The notes under the pieces were generated by a model. That model was not told the origin of the DNA and made no database searches. It saw nothing but the letters and a program-made list of their open reading frames with translations. A stretch of DNA of 64,000 nt from Enterococcus raffinosus. GTDB taxonomy: Bacteria > Bacillota > Bacilli > Lactobacillales > Enterococcaceae. Shown here piece after piece: positions 35,620 through 44,408 of this stretch. Every line of letters begins with the position of its first letter. Positions within the stretch are counted from its first letter, which is position 1. The position numbers and the translations under genes are program-made. The stretch is taken from NCBI RefSeq assembly GCF_018917525.1, contig NZ_JAHLOS010000022.1, forward strand, positions 1-64,000. Direction: 5' to 3'.

Positions 35620-37733
35620 GTGAGAAAATGACCGAAAAAACCTATCGAATAGAAGGGTTAAGCTGTACAAATTGTGCAGGTAAATTTGAAAAAAATGTAA
35701 AACAGTTACCAGGAGTTACGAATGCAACAGTAAACTTTGGTGCAAGTAAGATTTCAGTAGAAGGTCAGACAAGTATTGAAGAACTTGAAGAAGCGGGAGC
35801 CTTTGAAAATCTTATCATTCGTAACGATCAAGAAAATGCTGAACAAGGCAGATCAAAAGAGTCTTTTATTAAACGGAATATCGCTTTAATCATCTCTCTT
35901 GGTTTTATACTTGTTGCTGTAATTTCCCAACTCTCATTGGGCGAAGGTCATTTATTAACGAAAGCCCTTTATATATTGGCAATAATAATTGGTGGATATG
36001 ATTTATTTAAAGAAGGGTTCTCTGATTTGATCAAATTGGACTTCTCCATGGAATCTTTAATGACTATTGCGATTATTGGGGCCGCGTTTATTGGAGAATG
36101 GGCCGAAGGTTCTATTGTAGTAATACTATTTGCTATTAGTGAAGCTTTAGAACGCTTTTCAATGGATAAAGCAAGACAATCCATTCGGTCTCTTATGGAT
36201 ATAGCTCCAAAAGAAGCCCTTATCAGGAGAAACAATGTAGAGCAATTAATAAGTGTCGATAAGATTGATATCGACGATATTATGATCATTAAACCCGGGC
36301 AAAAAATAGCCATGGATGGACTTGTTATCAACGGTCATTCATCAGTAAATCAAGCAGCAATTACAGGCGAATCAGTTCCTGTTGAAAAACAATTAGATGA
36401 TGAAGTATTCGCAGGAACACTGAATGAAGAAGGTGTTCTTGAAGTCAAAGTAACGAAAAAAGTAACTGATACAACGATTGCAAAAATCATTCATTTAGTC
36501 GAAGAAGCGCAGGGAGAACGTGCTCCCGCACAGGCTTTTGTAGACAAATTCGCAAAATACTATACGCCATTCATAATTATAATGGCTCTATTGATAGTTG
36601 TTGTCCCTCCACTATTCTTTGGTGGTGACTGGAATAAATGGCTTTACCAAGGGTTATCCATTTTAGTGGTCGGGTGTCCCTGTTCATTAGTGATCTCTAC
36701 ACCTGTTTCAATTGTTTCCGCCATTGGTAATGCAGCTAAAAATGGTGTTTTAGTAAAAGGCGGTGTTTATCTAGAAGAAATCGGTCATTTGAGAGCAATT
36801 GCTTTTGATAAAACTGGGACTTTAACTAAAGGAAAACCTGTTGTGACAGATTTCATTACAACTAACTCTGACACTGATATAAATTATCTATCAATTATTT
36901 CATCATTAGAATCTCTTTCTCAACACCCATTAGCTTCAGCTATTTTGAACGAAGCTGATAAAACCAATGTTGATTACAAATCAATAAAGATTGAGGAATT
37001 CCAATCTATAACAGGTAAGGGGCTTACAGGGATATATCAAGACATACGTTACTATATTGGAAGTCCTAAACTGTTTTCTGAATCAGTAATTGAAGAAACC
37101 GTACTTAAAATGCAATACAGTCAATTTCAAGAACAAGGAAAAACCGCCATGTATTTTGGAACTGCTGAACAAGTCTTAGGAGTAATTGCCGTTGCGGATG
37201 AAGTAAGATATTCAAGTGCTGCTGTTATTTCTGAACTCCACAAATTATCTATTGAACATACAATTATGCTTACTGGTGATAATGTTAAGACTGCTGAATC
37301 TATTGGTAAGCAATTAGGTGTAACTGAAATAAAAGGAGATCTAATGCCTCAAGAAAAATTAGATTCGATTAAAGCTTTGCGAACAACTTATAATAAAGTA
37401 GCAATGGTGGGCGACGGCATTAATGATGCACCAGCATTAGCTGCATCAACGGTTGGTATTGCAATGGGTGGCGCAGGAACAGATACGGCTCTCGAAACTG
37501 CTGATGTTGCTCTAATGGGTGACGATTTACAAAAATTACCCTTTATTGTTAGACTTAGCCGCCAAACCCTAAAAGTAATTAAGCAAAATATCACCTTCTC
37601 ATTAGGTATAAAACTATTAGCTCTACTACTAGTCATACCAGGTTGGTTAACGCTATGGATCGCTATTGTGGCAGATATGGGAGCAACACTTTTAGTAACA
37701 TTAAACGGATTACGTTTGATGAAAGTTAAATAG
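35616..37733 (+). CDS. cadA: CadA, P1B-type Cd/Zn/Pb-exporting ATPase
   Basis: 705-residue heavy-metal efflux ATPase. One N-terminal HMA domain with CTNC (17-20), then membrane helices, TGES (250-253), the metal-transport motif CPC (354-356), phosphorylation motif DKTGT (Asp398) and hinge [10 protein letters not shown]. The combination HMA + CPC + CadC is diagnostic of the Cd/Zn group rather than copper. It is coupled to cadC and followed by a terminator and an internal terminal repeat, so cadCA forms a discrete module. Confidence 0.93.
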   Translation: MSEKMTEKTYRIEGLSCTNCAGKFEKNVKQLPGVTNATVNFGASKISVEGQTSIEELEEAGAFENLIIRNDQENAEQGRSKESFIKRNIALIISLGFILVAVISQLSLGEGHLLTKALYILAIIIGGYDLFKEGFSDLIKLDFSMESLMTIAIIGAAFIGEWAEGSIVVILFAISEALERFSMDKARQSIRSLMDIAPKEALIRRNNVEQLISVDKIDIDDIMIIKPGQKIAMDGLVINGHSSVNQAAITGESVPVEKQLDDEVFAGTLNEEGVLEVKVTKKVTDTTIAKIIHLVEEAQGERAPAQAFVDKFAKYYTPFIIIMALLIVVVPPLFFGGDWNKWLYQGLSILVVGCPCSLVISTPVSIVSAIGNAAKNGVLVKGGVYLEEIGHLRAIAFDKTGTLTKGKPVVTDFITTNSDTDINYLSIISSLESLSQHPLASAILNEADKTNVDYKSIKIEEFQSITGKGLTGIYQDIRYYIGSPKLFSESVIEETVLKMQYSQFQEQGKTAMYFGTAEQVLGVIAVADEVRYSSAAVISELHKLSIEHTIMLTGDNVKTAESIGKQLGVTEIKGDLMPQEKLDSIKALRTTYNKVAMVGDGINDAPALAASTVGIAMGGAGTDTALETADVALMGDDLQKLPFIVRLSRQTLKVIKQNITFSLGIKLLALLLVIPGWLTLWIAIVADMGATLLVTLNGLRLMKVK

Positions 37734-37740
37734 CTCAACA

Positions 37741-37779
37741 AAAAAAAGAAGGCATCTTTATAAGCATGTCTTCTTTTTT
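37741..37779 (+). terminator. cadA terminator
   Basis: GAAGGCAT pairs with ATGTCTTC, flanked by A and T runs, eight bases after the cadA stop. Confidence 0.75.
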
Positions 37780-37825
37780 ATTATACATTTTCATTTTTTT
37801 GAACGCTAGTTATTAAGCAAACTAT

Positions 37826-37851
37826 GCGCTATTTAAATATTAAAAATGACA
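37826..37851. repeat. Internal terminal-repeat-like sequence (copy C)
   Basis: Reads GCGCTATTTAAATATT then AAAATGACA, nearly the same as the transposon's right end (48354-48378) and in the same orientation. It follows cadA directly and could be the right end of an ancestral, smaller Tn552-like cadmium transposon. Confidence 0.75.
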
Positions 37852-37857
37852 GTCTCT

Positions 37858-38085
37858 TTATAACCATTTACCAATTTCTTTAGCTTTTGGTACTCTTCCA
37901 GAAACTACTACTTTTTCATCAACTACTAATGCAGGGGTACGCATAACACCATATTTTTGAATCTCAATCATATCAGTAACTTTCTCTATATCTGCAGTTT
38001 TTCCAGATTGCGTTAAAGCCTCTCTTGCATTTGCCTCCAGGTTTTGACAGTTCTTACATCCGGGTCCTAAGACTTTAATAATCAT
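37858..38085 (-). CDS. Small thioredoxin-like protein of an arsenic/permease unit
   Basis: A 75-residue thioredoxin-fold protein beginning MIIKVLGPGCKNCQNLE, with the redox motif CKNC; it resembles the MTH895/TIGR00412 redox-disulfide family found next to permeases and ArsR regulators. The ATG at 38085 follows GAGAGG. It is the last gene of a three-gene unit arsR-permease-thioredoxin. It may reduce or hand over a metalloid-thiol species to the permease; this is inference. Confidence 0.78.
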   Translation of the reverse strand: MIIKVLGPGCKNCQNLEANAREALTQSGKTADIEKVTDMIEIQKYGVMRTPALVVDEKVVVSGRVPKAKEIGKWL

Positions 38086-38104
38086 TTCTATCATCCTCTC
38101 ATTT

Positions 38105-39094
38105 TTATATTGGCAACATATTGAATAAGAATCCAATAATAAGAATACCCACTAAACAAATACTAATAAAAGTCGCTAATAATTTTGGCTTTACTACTTT
38201 GCTCAACATGATCAACGAAGGTAATGATAAAGTAGTAACTGACATCATGAATGCCATCAAAGTACCAATTGGAACCCCTTTTGCATGAAGAGCTTCAGCA
38301 ATTGGTAATACTCCAAAAATATCTGCATATATTGGAGCACCAACTAGTGTTGCAATAACTACGGCAAAGGGATTATCTTTACCAAGTATCGTTTGAATAA
38401 ATGATTCAGGTATCCAATTATGAATAGCAGCCCCGATTCCAACTCCTATCAAGACGTAAGGCCATACTTTTCCTGCTACCTCTTTTACCTGACTTACACC
38501 AAAATGGACTCGATCTTTCCATGATAGTTCTTCAACAAAACTAGCCGTATCTTCCATGTTTCTGATATAATCTTGAATTTGGTCTTCCATTGATAGTTTA
38601 TCAATAGAGCTTCCCCCAAAAATTGCTAACAGTAAACCAACTAATACATATAACATAGCTACTTTTGTACCAAAAAATGACATCAAAAGTATGATTGACG
38701 CTATATCTACCATTGGTGAAGAGATTAGAAATGAAAATGTTACACCCAGGGGCAATCCTGCTGATGTAAAACCGATAAAAATAGGAATACTCGAACAACT
38801 ACAAAAGGGAGTTACTGTTCCTAATAAAGCACCTAAAGTGTTTCCTTTCCAACCTTTAATTCCACCTAATACTTTTTTTGTCTTTTCTGGTGGAAAGAAG
38901 GTCTGAATGATACCCATCATGAAAATTAAGACAGACAGTAGAATAAATATTTTGATAGTATCAAAAATGAAAAACTGGATACTGCTTCCTAGTTTGCTGT
39001 CTAATGATAATCTAAAAATTTTCTCAACTAAAACTCCAGCCAGATCGTTAAGCCAAGTCATTTTAAACAAAGTATCACTAACTGTTTGCCACAT
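38105..39094 (-). CDS. ArsP/SO_0444-type permease (DUF318)
   Basis: 329-residue membrane permease with about eight to ten helices in two halves. The segment TPFCSCSSIPIFIGF carries the cysteines characteristic of the DUF318 permease family, which includes ArsP exporters of trivalent organoarsenicals. It overlaps the arsR gene upstream by 17 bases. Substrate could be methylarsenite or another thiol-reactive metalloid; the sequence alone does not decide. Confidence 0.78.
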   Translation of the reverse strand: MWQTVSDTLFKMTWLNDLAGVLVEKIFRLSLDSKLGSSIQFFIFDTIKIFILLSVLIFMMGIIQTFFPPEKTKKVLGGIKGWKGNTLGALLGTVTPFCSCSSIPIFIGFTSAGLPLGVTFSFLISSPMVDIASIILLMSFFGTKVAMLYVLVGLLLAIFGGSSIDKLSMEDQIQDYIRNMEDTASFVEELSWKDRVHFGVSQVKEVAGKVWPYVLIGVGIGAAIHNWIPESFIQTILGKDNPFAVVIATLVGAPIYADIFGVLPIAEALHAKGVPIGTLMAFMMSVTTLSLPSLIMLSKVVKPKLLATFISICLVGILIIGFLFNMLPI

Positions 39095-39425
39095 TTTTTT
39101 GCACCTCTAGTAAATGATCAAAGTCATTTATCCTCTCTGCATCTTTAAAAAAAATGGAATTTTCTTCCAGGTTCTCAACAATCTTCTCTAATATCCCAAT
39201 TAAAAAATTATCTTTGCCCAATTCATACTTAACAAATTTTCCATCTTGATAAGAAGTCACAATTTTTTGATCGCGCAGCTTACTTAAATGCTTTGATACT
39301 TTACTTTGTGGGGTTTCCATGATTTCTTGTATTTGGCAAACACACAAGGGTCTTTTTAATAGAAGTAATAATATCCTGATTCTAGTTTCATCGGACAATA
39401 TTTTAAAGTAGTTTACAAAATCCAT
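39078..39425 (-). CDS. arsR: ArsR/SmtB-family repressor of the permease unit
   Basis: 115-residue winged-helix repressor with the metal-site motif LCVCQI and the recognition helix TPQSKVSKHLSKLRDQK. It is the first gene of the arsR-permease-thioredoxin unit. A dyad (ATCCTCA-N10-TGAGGAT, 39434-39457) directly upstream is a probable operator. It differs clearly from CadC and from the ArsR at 47788-48135, so the transposon carries three separate metalloregulators. Confidence 0.87.
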   Translation of the reverse strand: MDFVNYFKILSDETRIRILLLLLKRPLCVCQIQEIMETPQSKVSKHLSKLRDQKIVTSYQDGKFVKYELGKDNFLIGILEKIVENLEENSIFFKDAERINDFDHLLEVQKNVANS

Positions 39426-39433
39426 ATTCTCAC

Positions 39434-39457
39434 ATCCTCATATGCGTCTGTGAGGAT
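39434..39457. promoter_or_regulatory. Candidate operator of the ArsR at 39078-39425
   Basis: Perfect 7-bp arms ATCCTCA/TGAGGAT separated by ten bases, placed about 10 bases upstream of the start codon. Confidence 0.55.
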
Positions 39458-39526
39458 ATGATATGTGATTATTAGCACATTGTCAATACTAGAATTCATA
39501 TTTGTATATCGATTTTCCGTAATGTA

Positions 39527-39553
39527 GCGCTATTTGTACGAAAAAATCTGATA
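39527..39553. repeat. Degenerate internal terminal-repeat-like sequence (copy D)
   Basis: GCGCTATTTGTACG then AAAAAATCTGATA. It shares GCGCTATTT and a run of A with copy C and the right end, in the same orientation, but has lost the TGACA terminus. It lies just beyond the arsR-permease unit. Confidence 0.45.
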
Positions 39554-39592
39554 TACTGAACTTCAACTTTGCTTATCCTGAGTAAATTACAG

Positions 39593-39634
39593 AAGCGAGT
39601 GGACTCCCCTGTTAATGAGTCCACTCGCTTTTTT
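39593..39634 (+). terminator. Strong hairpin downstream of the ABC exporter genes
   Basis: Fourteen-base arms AAGCGAGTGGACTC/GAGTCCACTCGCTT, followed by T on the plus strand. In the minus-strand transcript of the ABC genes the stem forms but the T run is short, so it may act in both directions. Confidence 0.65.
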
Positions 39635-39643
39635 GAATTCATT

Positions 39644-40414
39644 TTAACTTCTTAATCCTCTACCGGTATTAATCAAATAGTAACAAACAGTATAAAGAAC
39701 TGAAATGAATAGAACAAGGATTGTGATTGAAACGGCTATGGGTACATCGGTCGTCCCTAAAAACCCGTATCTAAACGCTGATATCATATAAACAATCGGG
39801 TTGATTTTTGAAACACCTTGCCAAAATGGCGGCAGCATCGAAATCGCATAAAATACGCCACCTAGATACGTTAGCGGTTGTAAAATGAATGTTGGAACGA
39901 TTGAAACATCGTCGTAAGATTGAGCAAAAACACCGTTTATTAAGCCTGCTAATGAAAACAAGATCGCCGTCATTAACAATGTGAGAATAACAATAATCCA
40001 TGAATGTACGTTAAGTGGTACAAAAAATAAAGAAACAATCGTTACAAGGGTTCCTACTAGTAAGCTTCTTCCTAGTCCCCCAATAACAAATCCCCAAATG
40101 ATAATGTGAGTTGGTACTGGCGCAACTAATAGTTCTTCAATATTTTTTTGCAGCTTCTGAGAGAAAAACGACGAAGAAACATTTGCGTAAGAACTAGTGA
40201 TTGCTGACATCATAATTAATCCTGGTACGATAAACTCCATATAGGTGAACCCGCCCATGTCTCCAATTCGACCACCGATCATTTTCCCAAAAATGATAAA
40301 ATACAACGATGTCGTTATAACAGGCGGTACTAATGTTTGTACCCAGATTCGTAAATAACGATTGGTTTCCTTAACGGCAAGACTTTTTAACGCGGTAAAA
40401 TAAAGATTAAGCAT
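39644..40414 (-). CDS. ABC-2 type permease (DrrB-like)
   Basis: 256-residue ABC-2 membrane subunit with six hydrophobic helices. It contains SFFSQKLQKNIEELLVAPV and GPxxYLGG-like segments (LQPLTYLGGVFYAISMLPP) of the YadH/DrrB family. Its start overlaps the end of the ATPase gene by eight bases. With that ATPase it forms an exporter. Whether it contributes to metalloid tolerance or exports a drug or peptide cannot be told. Confidence 0.85.
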   Translation of the reverse strand: MLNLYFTALKSLAVKETNRYLRIWVQTLVPPVITTSLYFIIFGKMIGGRIGDMGGFTYMEFIVPGLIMMSAITSSYANVSSSFFSQKLQKNIEELLVAPVPTHIIIWGFVIGGLGRSLLVGTLVTIVSLFFVPLNVHSWIIVILTLLMTAILFSLAGLINGVFAQSYDDVSIVPTFILQPLTYLGGVFYAISMLPPFWQGVSKINPIVYMISAFRYGFLGTTDVPIAVSITILVLFISVLYTVCYYLINTGRGLRS

Positions 40415-41342
40415 TGGTTCCCTCCGAAAGACTTTTTTCTTCTGTGATTTTCAAAAACAGCTCTTCTAAACGATTAGATTTATTACGCATCGATAAAACT
40501 TTCATCCCTTGATCGCTGAGCTGATTGAAAATATCATTTACTCCTTGATTTCGTTCAACTTCCACCGATAAAGTCAGATCATCTTCTAAAGAATATGTAT
40601 ATCCTTCTATCTTAGGTGCTTTATTATGAGGTGCAAGGTCTAAAATAAATGTTTCAAACTGTAATTTAGATAGAAGTTCTTTCATACTGGTATTTTCGAT
40701 CAATTCTCCTGATTGAATGATCCCTATGTTTCGACAAAGCATTTCAGCTTCTTCCAAATAATGAGTAGTCAAGATAATGGTGGTGCCATTTTCGTTTAGT
40801 TCTTTTAAGAAGGACCACATTTCACGTCTCAGTTCAATATCCACTCCGGCGGTTGGTTCATCCAAAATTAATAACTTTGGTTCGTGCATTAGTGCTCGAG
40901 CGATCATAAGCCGGCGCTTCATCCCGCCAGAAAGCATTCGAGCACGTTCGTTACGTTTTTCCCATAAATTTGATTGCTTCAAATACTTCTCACTGCGCTT
41001 CAATGCTTCTTTTCTCGGAACTCCGTAATACCCTGCCTGATTCACTACAATTTGTTGAACAGTCTCAAAAGGATTGAAGTTGAATTCTTGCGGAACAAGA
41101 CCTATCTGCTGCTTGGCCTTTTCTAAATCAGTATCAAGATCGTAGTCAAAAACTTTTACCTTCCCAGATGTTTTATTGACAAGAGAGGTGATAATTCCAA
41201 TCGTTGTCGACTTCCCAGCACCATTGGGCCCTAAAAGGGCATAAAAATCCCCCTTTTCAACCTGGAGATCAATTCCACGTAATGCCTCAACACCTGTTCC
41301 ATAGATTTTTTTCAAATTTGTTATTTCAAGTGCATATTCCAT
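40407..41342 (-). CDS. ABC exporter ATPase (DrrA-like)
   Basis: An ATPase of about 311 aa with Walker A GPNGAGKST, signature LSGGMKRRLMIARAL, Walker B LLILDEPTAGVD and the DrrA-type C-terminal extension. The ATG at 41342 follows AAGGAAAAAG. It is coupled to the ABC-2 permease. The pair is inserted between the arsR-permease module and the ars operon within the transposon, with hairpins on both sides, suggesting an independent cargo unit. Confidence 0.87.
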   Translation of the reverse strand: MEYALEITNLKKIYGTGVEALRGIDLQVEKGDFYALLGPNGAGKSTTIGIITSLVNKTSGKVKVFDYDLDTDLEKAKQQIGLVPQEFNFNPFETVQQIVVNQAGYYGVPRKEALKRSEKYLKQSNLWEKRNERARMLSGGMKRRLMIARALMHEPKLLILDEPTAGVDIELRREMWSFLKELNENGTTIILTTHYLEEAEMLCRNIGIIQSGELIENTSMKELLSKLQFETFILDLAPHNKAPKIEGYTYSLEDDLTLSVEVERNQGVNDIFNQLSDQGMKVLSMRNKSNRLEELFLKITEEKSLSEGTNA

Positions 41343-41404
41343 ATACTTTTTCCTTTCGTAAAACAATTCCTCAATTAGAAGTCGCTCTAACTTTTCTACT
41401 GTAA

Positions 41405-41443
41405 AAGGTCATGTGGTCACTTGACCACATGACCTTATTTTTT
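41405..41443. terminator. Bidirectional terminator downstream of the ars operon
   Basis: Perfect 15-bp arms AAGGTCATGTGGTCA/TGACCACATGACCTT with T runs on both strands. It separates the ars operon from the ABC exporter. Confidence 0.75.
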
Positions 41444-41608
41444 CTTACTAATTCTTTCTTTCCTTTTGGCCAATAAATAAAATACCAAAATTAGAGTAAT
41501 AAAGTTGATAAATATTCCAATACTAATTGGATAATTTAGTAATTTAGCTAGAATAAATGCCAGTGACATCCCAAATAATCTAGCAACGGCTCTCTTTTCT
41601 TCAGACAT
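41435..41608 (-). CDS. Small two-helix membrane protein (57 aa)
   Basis: Begins MSEEKRAVARLFGMSLAF and ends RKERISKKK. Two hydrophobic stretches are separated by NYPIS, with a positive C-terminus. The ATG at 41608 has GAGGT about ten bases upstream, and it follows the CoA-disulfide reductase gene by 28 bases on the same strand, so it is the last gene of the ars operon. I do not recognise a family. Its stop overlaps the terminator stem. Confidence 0.5.
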   Translation of the reverse strand: MSEEKRAVARLFGMSLAFILAKLLNYPISIGIFINFITLILVFYLLAKRKERISKKK

Positions 41609-41636
41609 AAATTATATTACCTCAGCAATTTACTAT

Positions 41637-43307
41637 TTAATCAATATTCTCATAAATTTCTTGATAATTTTTGTTTCCTCCAGAAAGATTGTACACGTGT
41701 TTGAATCCTTCGTTTAACAGTATATTTTGTGCAGCATTCCCGGTAACACCTTTATTACAGTACGTAATGGTCAAAACATTCTTGTCTAACTCATTGTAGC
41801 GTGTCCTTAAATCAGATAATGGAATATGAATAGCTCCTTTAACTCTTGATTTTTCGAATTGCTTTTTGGACCTTGTATCAACTATCTGTAATTTTTCTTT
41901 TCTGTGTTGTCGATCGATTAACTCAATCGGAGACATCAAAGGCGCTCTTCTCTTCACCGCATTATCTAAGGCCATTCCAGTATAATGAACGGGATCCTTG
42001 GTTGTTGAAAATGGTGGTGCATAAGCTAAATCTAAATCAAATAGATCTTCCGCCAATGCTCCAAAGGAAATAGCCGTAGCAAGCACGTCGATTCTTTTAT
42101 CTACTCCGTCATAACCGATAATTTGGGCACCCAGAACTCTACCGCTGCTTTTATCTGCTATTGCTTTAATGACCATTTCTTTGCCATTCATGTAATCAGG
42201 TTTATTTGGTTTTATGTTGTATAAAACGGCAACTTCCAATCCTTCTTTAAGAGCTTCCTTTTCAGTAAGACCCGTTTGTGCAATGGCTAAATCAAAAAAG
42301 CGCAAAATACCAGTTCCTAATATCCCTTTAAATCGTAAAGAGCCACCAGTAATTGTATCACCAGCAATTCTACCCATCTTGTTCGCAGTCGAAGCCAAGG
42401 GACGATAGATTGGTTGTTGAGTAATGCGATTGTAGCTTTCTGCTACATCCCCTACTGCATAGACATTTTTCAAATTGGTTTCCATTCTATTGTCTACTTT
42501 AATTGCTCCCGTTTTTCCTAACTCTATTCCTATGGTTTGAGCCAATTCTGTATTTGGTCTTACTCCTGTTGCCAATACAAATAAATCGGCTGATAATTCA
42601 TTTCCTTTTGAAGTCTTAACAGCAGTTAGTTGTTCTTCACCTACTAAATCAACAACCGTTTCTTTTGGCCTAAAATCAATCTGTTGTTTTGCTACTTCGT
42701 TCTCTATTCTGACAGCCATATCCCAATCCAAATGAGACATTGGATGGTTGCCTCGTTGTAGTACCGAAACTGCTATTCCTTGTCTCTGTAATTGTTCAGC
42801 CATCTCTAACCCAATATATCCAGCACCTACAATAACAGCTTTTTCCACTTTATTAGTCTTGATAAAATTGTGAATATTTTTACCACTGGAAACATTTTTG
42901 ATTTGAAATACATTTTCAAATTGTCTATTAGAGAATATAGCCGGTGTATTGTAAATTGAACCTGTTGCAAATACTAATGCATCATAATCATCTGAAAACG
43001 GCTTTCTAGTGATCAAATTTAATCCGTAAATACGTTTCTTTTCATGGTCTATTCGTTGTACTTCATGAGAAGTATGAATATCTACGTTGTATCTCTTTTT
43101 GAACCACTCAGCATTCCGTGGAGTCAGTTCATCGAAATTTTCAACTTCTCCTCCGACAGCATATGGAATTCCACACACAGAATAAGAGATATCGATATCT
43201 TTATCATATAGAACGATTTCCGCTTCTTCCGTGTTTCTTCTCGCTTTTGCAGCAACACTAGTTCCAGCTGCAACAGATCCAATAATTACAATTTTCATAG
43301 GTTTCAC
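41637..43307 (-). CDS. CoA-disulfide reductase/rhodanese fusion (FAD-dependent)
   Basis: 556-residue flavoprotein. The N-terminal FAD/NAD(P)H-disulfide oxidoreductase part has IVIIGSVAAGTSVAAKARR and the single active cysteine in SYSVCGIPYAVGG (Cys45); a second nucleotide-binding motif is VIVGAGYIGLEMA. The C-terminal rhodanese domain has its cysteine in TYCNKGVTG. Such fusions reduce CoA disulfides or persulfides and recur in Firmicute ars operons, possibly to keep thiols reduced under arsenite. It follows ACR3 copy 2 closely. Confidence 0.87.
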   Translation of the reverse strand: MKPMKIVIIGSVAAGTSVAAKARRNTEEAEIVLYDKDIDISYSVCGIPYAVGGEVENFDELTPRNAEWFKKRYNVDIHTSHEVQRIDHEKKRIYGLNLITRKPFSDDYDALVFATGSIYNTPAIFSNRQFENVFQIKNVSSGKNIHNFIKTNKVEKAVIVGAGYIGLEMAEQLQRQGIAVSVLQRGNHPMSHLDWDMAVRIENEVAKQQIDFRPKETVVDLVGEEQLTAVKTSKGNELSADLFVLATGVRPNTELAQTIGIELGKTGAIKVDNRMETNLKNVYAVGDVAESYNRITQQPIYRPLASTANKMGRIAGDTITGGSLRFKGILGTGILRFFDLAIAQTGLTEKEALKEGLEVAVLYNIKPNKPDYMNGKEMVIKAIADKSSGRVLGAQIIGYDGVDKRIDVLATAISFGALAEDLFDLDLAYAPPFSTTKDPVHYTGMALDNAVKRRAPLMSPIELIDRQHRKEKLQIVDTRSKKQFEKSRVKGAIHIPLSDLRTRYNELDKNVLTITYCNKGVTGNAAQNILLNEGFKHVYNLSGGNKNYQEIYENID

Positions 43308-43312
43308 TCCAA

Positions 43313-44398
43313 TTAATTATACAGATTTTCCATTTTCGTAGTCTCGTCAGACTTCACAAACCAAGACTTTGTGTTATTGGAAATTTTTACTAATAGCAAC
43401 ATGATCGGTACTTCAACCAATACTCCTACAACTGTTGCTAAGGTCGCTCCAGACTGTAGGCCAAAAAGTGAAATCGCAACGGCAACCGCCAATTCAAAGA
43501 AATTGCTGGCACCGATCATTCCCGCTGGTGAAGCAATTTCATGAGGTAACTTCCAAAATCTTGACCATCCATAAGCTATAGTGAAAATTAGTAGCGTTTG
43601 AATGGTTAGTGGAATCGCAATTAATAAAATATGCGTTGGATTTGCCAGTATTTTTTCTCCTTGAAAAGAAAAAATGATAATCAAGGTTAGCAATAAACCA
43701 ATGATTGTAACAGAGTCAAATTTCTTTAAAAAGACATCTTCGAAATAGTGCTTACCTTTATTTTTTATTATCATTACTCTAGTAACGAAACCTAGAAGTA
43801 GTGGCACTACTACAAAAAGAACGGTTGATAAAAGTAATGTTCCCATTGGAACGACAACATTGTCTACACCAAGAAGAAAAGCGACTATAGGTGCAAATAA
43901 TATCAAAATAATCAAATCATTGATCGCTACTTGTACCAAAGTGTATGCTGCGTCCCCTTTTGTTAAATAGCTCCATACAAATACCATAGCTGTACATGGT
44001 GCAGCCCCTAATATAACTGCTCCAGCAACATACTCTTTCGCTAACTCAACCGGAATAAGATTTTTAAAAACTACATAGAAGAAAAATGCTGATATAGCAT
44101 ACATTGTAAATGGTTTGATCAACCAATTCGTCACACAGGTAACAACTAATCCTTTGGGCTTTTTAGCGGCACTTACAATGCTGGTAAAATCAATCTTCAA
44201 CATCATTGGATAAATCATTAACCATATTAAAATTGCTGTAGGTATTGATACCTGATAATACTCAAACTTACTTAAGGTATCAGGAACGCTCGGTAAAAAT
44301 TTTCCAATTAGCACCCCAACAACCATACACACAATTACCCATAACGTCAGATACTTTTCAAAAATACCTAATCCTTGTTTATCATTCTCTGAACTCAT
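43313..44398 (-). CDS. acr3: ACR3-family arsenite efflux permease (copy 2)
   Basis: 361-residue membrane protein with about ten helices. GAAPCTAMVFVWSYL holds the conserved cysteine essential in ACR3 arsenite antiporters. It follows the other ACR3 gene by ten bases. The two proteins differ strongly around the conserved cysteine (APC here, ARC in the other), so this is not a recent duplication; they may differ in substrate, for instance arsenite and antimonite. Confidence 0.88.
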   Translation of the reverse strand: MSSENDKQGLGIFEKYLTLWVIVCMVVGVLIGKFLPSVPDTLSKFEYYQVSIPTAILIWLMIYPMMLKIDFTSIVSAAKKPKGLVVTCVTNWLIKPFTMYAISAFFFYVVFKNLIPVELAKEYVAGAVILGAAPCTAMVFVWSYLTKGDAAYTLVQVAINDLIILILFAPIVAFLLGVDNVVVPMGTLLLSTVLFVVVPLLLGFVTRVMIIKNKGKHYFEDVFLKKFDSVTIIGLLLTLIIIFSFQGEKILANPTHILLIAIPLTIQTLLIFTIAYGWSRFWKLPHEIASPAGMIGASNFFELAVAVAISLFGLQSGATLATVVGVLVEVPIMLLLVKISNNTKSWFVKSDETTKMENLYN

Positions 44399-44408
44399 TT
44401 ATTTCCTC

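Noticed and set aside
35969-36331. Minus-strand reading frame of 120 codons within cadA
   Set aside because: It is a shadow of a strongly conserved gene and has no ribosome site or recognisable domain.
32163-37851. Independent present-day cadmium transposon ending at copy C
   Set aside because: The base pairs after copy C (GTCTCTT) do not repeat the left flank AACAGCG, so the current insertion is the 16.2-kb unit; C is only an ancestral end.
39593-39634. Toxin-antitoxin or small RNA gene
   Set aside because: The strong hairpin is adequately explained as a terminator; no upstream plus-strand promoter was found.
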